Shown here piece by piece: positions 51,201 to 63,200 of a DNA stretch of 64,000 bases. Each line of letters starts with the position of its first letter. The stretch's first letter is position 1. A program made the translations under genes and the position numbers. Source of the stretch: an uncultured Acidimicrobiia bacterium. GTDB lineage: Bacteria > Actinomycetota > Acidimicrobiia > Spongiisociales > Spongiisociaceae. The notes beneath the pieces were generated by a model. That model made no database searches, was not told the DNA's origin, and was given only the letters and a program-made list of their open reading frames with translations. The stretch spans positions 62,001 to 126,000 of the forward strand of contig CATQHD010000001.1 of the NCBI GenBank assembly GCA_958295745.1, in the 5' to 3' direction.

Positions 51201-54200
51201 GGTCGGCGTCCCGGCCGGCGCGGCGCGCGACCTGGCCCACAACGAGAACACCGCGGCCGCACCGCACTCGATAACCTACGACGGCGTGCACCCCCGCCCG
51301 GCCCTCACCTCGGCGCCGCCCGGCCCGACCAACGCCTCCACCATCGTCTTTACGGTGCGGTGGGGCGAGCCGGTCACCGGATTCGCGCCCGGCGACATCG
51401 CGGTGTCGGGGACGGCCCTCCCACCCGGCGGCGGCGGGAGCCCGGCCAACCTCGCCCCCGCGGCCGGCGCCTCCGCCGAGCACACGTTCGAGGTGTCGCC
51501 GGCCGCAAACGGCACCGTCCTGGTGGACATCCCCGCCGACGTGGCGCGGGACCTGGCCGGCAACGACAACACGGCGGCGGCCCGCTTCTCGGTCGTATAC
51601 GACGACATCCCGCCGGTACCGGTGATCTCCTCGGCGCTGTCCCCGCTGACCGGCGCCTCGCCCATCGGCATCCGGGTGGGGTTCGGCGAGAACGTCACAG
51701 GGTTCGAGGCGGCCGACGTCGTGCTCTCGGGCGCCACCGCCCTGGTGGCCGCGGACAGCCTCGCGGCGCTACCCGGCGGCGCCAACTATACGCTGGACAT
51801 CATACCCGGGACCAACGGCACCATACACGCCGACATAGCGGCCGGCGCGGTGCGCGACATCGCCGGAAACCCCGCGGCGGCGGCGGCCCGGTTCTCCGTA
51901 ACGCACGACAGCTCGCGCCCCGAGGTCTCCATCACCTCGGCACAGTCCAGCCCCACCGACGCCGCCTCCATCGGCTTCCGGGTGGCGTTCAGCAAGGACG
52001 TCACGGGGTTCAACGCGTCGGGGATCACGCTTTCGGGCACCGTCGTGAACGGCGGGGTGGCCAACCTTACGGGCGGCGGACGCCTGTACTCCTTTGACGT
52101 GGCCCCGTACTATGACGGGACGCTGCATGTCGACATAGCCCCGGGCGCGGCCCGCGATCTGGCCGGCAACCCCAACTGGGCGGCCCCGCGCCTCTCCATA
52201 GACTATGCGCTCGCGTTCACGCCCGCAATCACCGCCGCGCAGCCCAGCCCCACCCGCCTGCAGACGGTACCCTTCAACATGATATTCAACAAGCCGATAA
52301 ACTCCTCCACCCTCGACGCCTCGGACATCGTCGTCACCTCGGGCGAGGTCCGGAACCTGCGCCTGGAGCTGCGGCACGACGGGGACTTTGGGGGCGGCGC
52401 CGGCGGCCCGTTCGACGGCCCGCACGGCGTGGCCGTCGACGCCTCCTCCGGCCGCATATACGTGGCCGACTCGGGCAACGACCGCGTCGCGGTCTTCGAC
52501 TCGGACCGGAGGCACACCGGCGATCTCCCGGGCCGGTTCAGGACCCCCTCGGACGTGGCCGTGAACAGCTTTACGGGGACCGTATACGTGACGGACCGGG
52601 GCAACAACCAGATCCGGGTGTTCAACTCCACCGGGCACGGCATCGACGACTTTACCAACTCCTTTTACAACCCGTACGGGATAGAGGTCGACTACCTGGG
52701 GAACCTGTACGTGGCCGACTCGCTGCACCACCGGATCCAGGTGTTCGATCCGGCCAGGCGCCCCGCCGGCACCATCACCGACTCGGTCGTATCCCCGTCC
52801 GACGTGACGGTGGACAACTTTTCGGGCAACATATACGTGGCCAACTGGGGCAACAACCGCGTCGCGGTGTTCGGCCCGGACCGGAACCACATGGGCGACA
52901 TCACCCACGGCTTCGACCGCCCGTACGGGATGGCCGTGGACAGCTCGTCGGGCAACATATACGTGGCGGACACCAACAACGACCGCGTCGTGGTCTTCAA
53001 CTCCACCCGGGACCCGATAGCCACCATCACCGACGGGTTCGACCGCCCGTACGGCATGGTGGTGGACGGCTTTTCGGGGACCGTATACGTGGCCGATCTG
53101 GGCAACAACCGGATCCGGGTGTTCAACGTGACGTACGCCTTCGACGTGGCCGATCCGGAGGACGGGGAGACGCTCGTCGTGAGTGTGCCCGGAGGCCGGG
53201 TGTGGGGCACGGTGGGAAACGCAAACGATCCGTCCAACCTGGCCATGATCGACATAGACAGGACCCGGCCGATGCCGGTCGTCACCTCCGTGCAGTCCGG
53301 ACCCACCAACGCCGCCGCGATAGAGTTCCGGGTGGAGTTCGGCCAGAACGTCACCGGGTTCGGGCCGGACAACGTCACGCTGTCCGGCGCGGCCGTCCCC
53401 TTCCCCGCCGGCGGCCCGGCCGGCTTTGCCGGCCGCGACGGCTTTGCCAACTATACCTTTTACGTCGCGCCCGCCCGGGACGGCAACGTCACGGTGGGCG
53501 TCCCGGCGGAGGTGGCGCGGGACCTGGCCGGCAACAACAACACGGCGGCGGCCCCGCACACCGTCCGGTCCGACCGCACACCCCCGGTGCCGCGCATCAC
53601 CTCGACGCAGCCGGCCACCACCGGTTCTGCCACGGTGGATTTCAGGATCGGCTTCAACGAGACCGTAAGGCACTTTGACGGGACGGACATCGCGGTGTCC
53701 GGTACGGCCGACCCCGGCGGCGTCACCGGCTTTGCGCGCATCGACGGCGGCGCCAACTATACCTTCGAGGTGACCGCGGCCCGGAGCGGCACCGTCCGGG
53801 TGGGGGTCCCCGCCGGCGCCGCCACGGACCTTGCGGGCAGCCCCAACGCGGAGGCCGCCTCGCTCTCGATACGGTACGATGCCACCCGCCCCGGCGCGGC
53901 GATCACCTCGGAGCAGGCGCCGGGCCCCACGAACGCCACCGCCGTCACCTTCAACGTGACCTTCGACCAGGATGTCACCGGGTTCGGCGCCGGCGACATC
54001 ACGCTGTCCGGCGACGCCCGCCCCGGGAGCGCCGGCAACTTTGCGCGCATCAACGCCACCAACTATTCCTTCGAGGCGGTACCGGGCAGGGACGGCCTCA
54101 TCCTGGTGGACGTCGGCGAGGGCGCCGCCGAGAACCGCCTGGGCAACCCCAGTACCGCCGCGGACCGGTTCCAGATAAGGTCCGACCGCACCGCGCCCGT

Positions 54201-57200
54201 GCCGCGCATCAGCACGACGCAGCCGGACCCCACCGGCTCCGCCGTGATAGACTTTAGGATAGGCTTCAACGAGACCGTAAGGCACTTTGACGAGACGGAC
54301 ATCGCGGTGTCCGGTACGGCCGGCCCCGGCGGCGTCACCGGCTTTGCCGTCATAGACGGCGGCGCCAACTATACCTTCGAGGTGGCCGCGACCCGGAGCG
54401 GCAACGTCACCGTGGAGGTCCCCGCCGGCGCCGCCCGCGACATGGCGGGCAGCCCCAACGCGGCACCTGCCAGCCTCTCCATCGAGTATGACGGCACCCG
54501 CCCCGGCACGCGCATCACCTCGCCGCAGGCGCCGGGCCCCACGAACGCCACCGTCATCACCTTTAACGTGACCTTCGGCCAGCCGGTCACCGGGTTCGAG
54601 TCCACGGAGATCGACGTCGGCGGCAACGCCACCACGGGGGGCCTCGCCAACTTTGGCGGCAGCGACGGCGACACCGTATACACCTTCGAGCTCGTCCCCA
54701 CCGGCGACGGCACCGTCGAGATCGACGTGGCCGCCGGTGTGGCACAGAACCTCCTGGGCAACGACAACACGGCGGCCCCCAGACTCTCGATCCGGACGGA
54801 CAGGACCGCCCCGGTACCGCTGATCACCACCACGCAGCCGGACCCCACCGGCTCGGCCGTCGTCGATTTCAACGTCGGCTTCAACGAGACCGTCGCCGGG
54901 TTCGCCGCCGCCGACATAGTGCTGTCCGGTGCCACCACCCTCGGCGGCGTCACCGGCTTTGCGCGCACCAACGGCGGCGCCAACTATACATTCGAGGTGG
55001 AGCTGGCCGACGCCGGCACCGTCACCGTGGGCGTCCCCGCCGGCGCCGCCGCCGACCTTGCGGGCAGCCCAAACACGGCACCGGCCAGCCTCTCGATAGA
55101 GTACGACGACACGCGTCCCGACACGGCCATCACCTCGGAGCAGGCGCCGGGCCCCACGAACGCCACCGTCCTAAACTTCGAAGTGACCTTCGGCCAGCCC
55201 GTCACCGGGTTCGAACCCGGGGAGATCACGGTGGGGGGCAACGCCACCACGGGGGGCCTCACCAACTTTGGCGGCGCCGACGGCGACACCGTATACACCT
55301 TCGAGCTAGTCCCCACCGGTGACGGCACCGTCGAGATCGACGTGGCCGCCGGCACGGCGCAGAACCGCCTGGGCAACGACAACACGGCGGCCCCCGGACT
55401 CTCGATCAGGACGGACCGCACCGCCCCCGTACCGCTGATCACCACGACGCAGCCGGACCGCACCGGCTCCGCCGTCATCGATTTCAACGTCGGCTTCAAC
55501 GAGACCGTCGAGGGGTTCGGCGCGGCGGACATCGCGGTGTCCGGTACGGCCGACCCCGGAGCCGTAACAAACTTTACGCGCATCGACGGCGGCGCCAACT
55601 ATACATTCGAGGTGGCCGCGACCCAAAGCGGCACCGTCACCGCGGGCGTCCCCGCAGGTGCCGCCCGGGATCTTGCGGGCAGCCCCAACGCGGTACCGGC
55701 CTCGCTCTCGATAGAATACGACACCTCGCGTCCCGATACGCGCATCACCTCGCCGCAGGCGCCGGGCCCCACGAACGCCACCGTCATCAACTTCAACGTG
55801 ACGTTCACCCACGATGTCACCGGGTTTGCGGCCGGCGACATCGTACTGTCGGGCAGGGCCGCGGCCGGCGGCACCGTGGCCGACTTTGCACGGATCAACG
55901 CCACCAACTATTCGTTCGATGTCGCGCCAACCGCCGACGGCAACGTGACCGTCAACGTGGGCGCCGGCGTAGCCCTGAACGCCCTCGGCAACGAGAACAC
56001 CGCCGCGCCGGCCCTCTCGATAAGATACGACGGCACCGCCCCCGTCCCCGTCATCACCTCCGCCCGGCCAGACCCCACCGGCTCCGCCGTCATCGATTTC
56101 AACGTCGGCTTCAACGAGACCGTCACCCACTTTGACGAAACGGACATTGATCTGTCAGGCGGCACGGCCCCCCACGGGGGCGTCACCGGCTTTGCGCGCA
56201 CCAACGGCGGGGCCAACTATACGTTCGAGGTGACCGCGACGGCCGGCGGTACCGTCCGGGCGGACGTCCCCGCCGGCGCGGCACGGGATCTTGCGGGCAG
56301 CCCCAACGCGGTACCGGCCAGCCTCTCGATAGAATACGACGCCACCCGCCCCGGCACGCGCATCACCTCGGAGCAGACGCCGGGCCCCACGAACGCCACC
56401 GTCCTCGGCTTCAACGTGACGTTCACCCACGATGTCACCGGGTTTGCGGCCGGCGACATCGTACTGTCGGGCGACGCCGTCACGGGGGGTGTCACCGGCT
56501 TTGCGACGATCAACGCCACCAACTACTCCTTCGATGTCGTGCCCACCGCCGACGGCAACGTGACCGTCAACGTGGGCGCCGGCGTAGCCCGGAACGATCT
56601 CGGCAACGAGAACACGGCGGCCGCCCCGCACTCGATCCGGTCGGACCGCACGCCCCCCGTACCGCGCATCATCACCACGCAGCCGGATCCCACCGGCTCC
56701 GCCGTCATCGATTTCAACGTAGGATTCAACGAGACCGTCACCGGGTTCGCCGCCGCCGACATCGTGCTGTCAGGCGCCACCACCCTTGGCGGCGGCGGCG
56801 TCACCGGCTTTGCGCGCACCAACGGCGGCGCCAACTACACCTTCGAGGTGGAACTGGCAGCCGGCGGCACCGTCACTGTAGGCGTCCCCGCCGGCGCCGC
56901 CGCCGACCTTGCCGGCAGCCCCAACGCGGTACCTGCCAGCCTCTCCGTCGAGTATGATGCCACCCGCCCCGATACCGCAATCGCATCGGAGCAGGCGCCG
57001 GGTCCCACGAACGCCACCATCCTAAACTTCAACGTGACGTTCGGCCAGCCGGTCACCGGGTTCGAACCCGGGGAGATCACGGTGGGGGGCAACGCCACCA
57101 CGGGGGGCCTTACCAACTTTGGCGGCGGCGACGGCGACACCGTATACACGTTCGAGCTCGTCCCCACCGGCGACGGCACCGTCGAGATCGACGTGGCCGC

Positions 57201-60200
57201 AGGTGCCGCGCAGAACCGCCTGGGCAACGACAACACCGCCGCCCCCAAATTCTCGTTAAGATCCGACCGCACCGCCCCCGTACCGCTGATCACCACGACG
57301 CAGCCTAACCCCACCGGCTCTGCCACGGTAGACTTCAGGATCGGCTTCAACGAGACCGTCAAAGGGTTCGGCGCGGCGGACATCGCGGTGTCAGGTACAT
57401 CCAACCCCGGCGGCGTCACGAACTTTGCGCGTATCGACGGCGGCGCCAACTATACCTTCGAGGTGACCGCGACGGCCGGCGGCACCGTCCGGGCGGACGT
57501 CCCCGCCGGTGCCGCCCGGGATCTTGCGGGTAGCCCCAACACGGAGGCCGCCTCGCTCTCGATAGAGTACGACGCCACCCGCCCCGGCACGCGCATCACC
57601 TCGCCGCAGGCGCCGGGCCCCACAAACGCCACCGTCATCACCTTTAACGTGACGTTCGGCCAGCCCGTCACCGGGTTTGACAGGGACGGCATCGCACTGT
57701 CGGGCAGGGCCGCGGCCGGCGGTACCGTGGCCGACTTTGTACGGATCAACGCCACCGACTACTCATTCGATGTAGCGCCCACCGCCGACGGCAACGTGAC
57801 CGTCAACGTGGGCCCCGGCGCGGCCCGGAACGATCTCGGCAACGAGAACACGGCGGCCCCCGCTTTCTCGATAAGATACGACGGCACCGCCCCGGTTCCC
57901 GTCATCACCTCCACCCAGCCGGACCCCACCGGCTCCGCCGTCATCGACTTCAACGTCGGATTCAACGAGACCGTCACCCACTTTGACGAAACGGACATTG
58001 ATCTGTCCGGCGGTACGGCCCCCCACGGGGGTGTCACCGGCTTTGCGCGCACCAACGGCGGCGCCAACTACACCTTCGAGGTGGAGCTGGCCGCCGGCGG
58101 CACCGTCACCGTGGGCGTCCCCACACGCGCGGCCACGGACCTTGCAGGCAGCCCCAACACGGAGGCCGCCTCGCTCTCGATAGAGTACGACGCCACCCGC
58201 CCCTACACGCGCATCACCTCGCCGCAGGCGCCGGGCCCCACAAACGCCACCGTCATCAACTTCAACGTGACCTTCGGCCAGCCGGTCACCGGGTTTGACA
58301 GGGACGGCATCGCACTGTCGGGCAGGGCCGCGGCCGGCGGTACCGTGGCCGACTTTGTACGGATCAACGCCACCGACTACTCATTCGATGTCGTGCCCAC
58401 CGCCGACGGCAACGTGACCGTCAACGTGGGAGCCGGCGCGGCCCGGAACGATCTCGGCAACGAGAACACGGCGGCCCCCGCTTTCTCGATAAGATACGAC
58501 GGCACCGCCCCGGTCCCCGTCATCACCTCCACCCAGCCGGACCCCACCGGCTCCGCCGTCATCGACTTCAACGTCGGGTTCAACGAGACCGTCAAAGGGT
58601 TCGCCGCCGCCGACATCGTACTGTCAGGTGCCACCACCCTTGGCGCCGGCGTCACCGGCTTTGCGCGCACCAACGGCGGCGCCAACTACACCTTCGAGGT
58701 GGAGCTGGCCGCCGGCGGCACCGTCACCGTGGGCGTCCCCACACGCGCGGCCACGGACCTTGCAGGCAGCCCCAACACGGAGGCCGCCTCGCTCTCGATA
58801 GAGTACGACGCCACCCGCCCCTACACGCGCATCACCTCGCCGCAGGCGCCGGGCCCCACAAACGCCACCGTCATCAACTTCAACGTGACCTTCGGCCAGC
58901 CGGTCACCGGGTTTGACAGGGACGGCATCGCACTGTCGGGCAGGGCCGCGGCCGGCGGTACCGTGGCCGACTTTGTACGGATCAACGCCACCGACTACTC
59001 ATTCGATGTCGTGCCCACCGCCGACGGCAACGTGACCGTCAACGTGGGGGCCGGCGCGGCCCGGAACGATCTCGGCAACGAGAACACGGCGGCCCCTGCT
59101 TTCTCGATAAGATACGACGGCACCGCCCCGGTCCCCGTCATCACCTCCACCCAGCCGGACCCCACCGGCTCCGCCGTCATCGACTTCAACGTCGGGTTCA
59201 ACGAGACCGTCACCCACTTTGACGAAACGGACATTGATCTGTCCGGCGGTACGGCCCCCCACGGGGGTGTCACCGGCTTTGCGCGCACCAACGGCGGGGC
59301 CAACTATACGTTCGAGGTGACCGCGACCGCAGGCGGCACCGTCACCGCGGAGGTCCCCGCAGGTGCCGCCCGCGACACGGCGGGCAGCCCCAACACGGAG
59401 GCCGCCTCGCTCTCGATACAGTACGATGACACCCGCCCCTACACGCGCATCACCTCGCCGCAGGCGCCGGGCCCCACAAACGCCACCGTCATCAACTTCA
59501 ACGTGACCTTCGGCCAGCCGGTCACCGGGTTTGACAGGGACGGCATCGCACTGTCGGGCAGGGCCGCGGCCGGCGGTACCGTGGCCGACTTTGTACGGAT
59601 CAACGCCACCGACTACTCATTCGATGTCGTGCCCACCGCCGACGGCAACGTGACCGTCAACGTGGGGGCCGGCGCGGCCCGGAACGATCTCGGCAACGAG
59701 AACACGGCGGCCCCTGCTTTCTCGATAAGATACGACGGCACCGCCCCGGTCCCCGTCATCACCTCCACCCAGCCGGACCCCACCGGCTCCGCCGTCATCG
59801 ACTTCAACGTCGGGTTCAACGAGACCGTCACCCACTTTGACGAAACGGACATTGATCTGTCCGGCGGTACGGCCCCCCACGGGGGTGTCACCGGCTTTGC
59901 GCGCACCAACGGCGGGGCCAACTATACGTTCGAGGTGACCGCGACCGCAGGCGGCACCGTCCGGGCGGAGGTCCCCGCAGGTGCCGCCCGGGATCTTGCG
60001 GGCAGCCCCAACACGGAGGCCGCCTCGCTCTCGATACAGTACGATGACACCCGCCCCTACACGCGCATCACCTCGCCGCAGGCGCCGGGCCCCACAAACG
60101 CCACCGTCATCAACTTCAACGTGACGTTCGGCCAGCCGGTCACCGGGTTTGACAGGGACGGCATCGCACTGTCGGGCAGGGCCGCGGCCGGCGGTACCGT

Positions 60201-63200
60201 GGCCGACTTTGTACGGATCAACGCCACCGACTACTCATTCGATGTCGTGCCCACCGCCGACGGCAACGTGACCGTCAACGTGGGGGCCGGCGCGGCCCGG
60301 AACGATCTCGGCAACGAGAACACGGCGGCCCCTGCTTTCTCGATAAGATACGACGGCACCGCCCCGGTCCCCGTCATCACCTCCACCCAGCCGGACCCCA
60401 CCGGCTCCGCCGTCATCGACTTCAACGTCGGGTTCAACGAGACCGTCACCCACTTTGACGAAACGGACATTGATCTGTCCGGCGGTACGGCCCCCCACGG
60501 GGGTGTCACCGGCTTTGCGCGCACCAACGGCGGGGCCAACTATACGTTCGAGGTGACCGCGACCGCCGGCGGCACCGTCCGGGCGGACGTCCCCGCAGGT
60601 GCCGCCCGGGATCTTGCGGGCAGCCCCAACACGGCGGCGGCCTCGCTCTCGATACAGTACGATGACACCCGCCCCTACACGCGCATCACCTCGCCGCAGG
60701 CGCCGGGCCCCACAAACGCCACCGTCCTAAACTTCAACGTGACCTTCGGCCAGCCCGTCTCCGGGTTCGCAGCCGCCGACATCGCACTGTCGGGCAGGGC
60801 CGCGGCCGGCGGTACCGTGGCCGACTTTGTACGGATCAACGCCACCGACTACTCATTCGATGTCGTGCCCACCGCCGACGGCAACGTGACCGTCAACGTG
60901 GGGGCCGGCGCGGCCCGGAACGATCTCGGCAACGAGAACACGGCGGCCCCTGCTTTCTCGATAAGATACGACGGCACCGCCCCGGTCCCCGTCATCACCT
61001 CCACCCAGCCGGACCCCACCGGCTCCGCCGTCATCGACTTCAACGTCGGGTTCAACGAGACCGTCACCCACTTTGACGAAACGGACATTGATCTGTCCGG
61101 CGGTACGGCCCCCCACGGGGGTGTCACCGGCTTTGCGCGCACCAACGGCGGGGCCAACTATACGTTCGAGGTGACCGCGACCGCCGGCGGCACCGTCCGG
61201 GCGGACGTCCCCGCAGGTGCCGCCCGGGATCTTGCGGGCAGCCCCAACACGGCGGCGGCCTCGCTCTCGATACAGTACGATGACACCCGCCCCTACACGC
61301 GCATCACCTCGCCGCAGGCGCCGGGCCCCACAAACGCCACCGTCATCAACTTCAACGTGACGTTCGGCCAGCCGGTCACCGGGTTTGACAGGGACGGCAT
61401 CGCACTGTCGGGCAGGGCCGCGGCCGGCGGTACCGTGGCCGACTTTGTACGGATCAACTCCACCGACTACTCCTTCGACGTCGTGCCCACCGCCGACGGC
61501 AACGTGACCGTCAACGTGGGGGCCGGCGCGGCCCGGAACGATCTCGGCAACGAGAACACGGCGGCCCCTGCTTTCTCGATAAGATACGACGGCACCGCCC
61601 CGGTCCCCGTCATCACCTCCACCCAGCCGGACCCCACCGGCTCCGCCGTCATCGACTTCAACGTCGGGTTCAACGAGACCGTCACCCACTTTGACGAAAC
61701 GGACATTGATCTGTCCGGCGGTACGGCCCCCCACGGGGGTGTCACCGGCTTTGCGCGCACCAACGGCGGGGCCAACTATACGTTCGAGGTGACCGCGACC
61801 GCCGGCGGCACCGTCCGGGCGGACGTCCCCGCAGGTGCCGCCCGGGATCTTGCGGGCAGCCCCAACACGGCGGCGGCCTCGCTCTCGATACAGTACGATG
61901 ACACCCGCCCCTACACGCGCATCACCTCGCCGCAGGCGCCGGGCCCCACAAACGCCACCGTCCTAAACTTCAACGTGACCTTCGGCCAGCCCGTCTCCGG
62001 GTTCGCAGCCGCCGACATCGCACTGTCGGGCAGGGCCGCGGCCGGCGGTACCGTGGCCGACTTTGTACGGATCAACGCCACCGACTACTCATTCGATGTC
62101 GTGCCCACCGCCGACGGCAACGTGACCGTCAACGTGGGGGCCGGCGCGGCCCGGAACGATCTCGGCAACGAGAACACGGCGGCCCCTGCTTTCTCGATAA
62201 GATACGACGGCACCGCCCCGGTCCCCGTCATCACCTCCACCCAGCCGGACCCCACCGGCTCCGCCGTCATCGACTTCAACGTCGGGTTCAACGAGACCGT
62301 CACCCACTTTGACGAAACGGACATTGATCTGTCCGGCGGTACGGCCCCCCACGGGGGTGTCACCGGCTTTGCGCGCACCAACGGCGGGGCCAACTATACG
62401 TTCGAGGTGACCGCGACCGCCGGCGGCACCGTCCGGGCGGACGTCCCCGCAGGTGCCGCCCGGGATCTTGCGGGCAGCCCCAACACGGCGGCGGCCTCGC
62501 TCTCGATACAGTACGATGACACCCGCCCCTACACGCGCATCACCTCGCCGCAGGCGCCGGGCCCCACAAACGCCACCGTCCTAAACTTCAACGTGGCCTT
62601 CGGCCAGCCCGTCTCCGGGTTCGCAGCCGCCGACATCGCACTGTCGGGCAGGGCCGCGGCCGGCGGTACCGTGGCCGACTTTGTACGGATCAACTCCACC
62701 GACTACTCCTTCGACGTCGTGCCCACCGCCGACGGCAACGTGACCGTCAACGTGGGGGCCGGCGCGGCCCGGAACGAGCTTGGCAACGAGAACACGGCGG
62801 CCGTCCCGTACTCCATCCGGTCGGACCGCACGCCCCCGGTACCGCGCATCACCTCCACGCAGCCGGATCCCACCGGCTCGGCCGTCATCGACTTCAACGT
62901 AGGGTTCAACGAGACCGTCACAGGGTTTGCAGCGGCCGACATCGTGCTGTCGGGCGCCACCACCCTTGGCGGCGGCGTCACCGGCTTTGCGCGCACCAAC
63001 GGCGGCGCCAACTACACCTTCGAGGTGGAGCTGGCCGCCGGCGGCACCGTCACCGTGGGCGTCCCCGCACACGCCGCCGCCGACCTTGCCGGCAGCCCAA
63101 ACGCGGCACCTGCCAGCCTCTCGATGGAATACGACGCCTCGCGCCCCGGCACCTCCATCACCTCGGAGCAGGCGCCGGGCCCCACGAACGCCACCGTCAT

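Noticed and set aside
57450-62750. Regularly spaced repeats as a possible CRISPR array
   Set aside because: Units are 618 bases, coding and nearly identical throughout; there are no short repeats with unique spacers.
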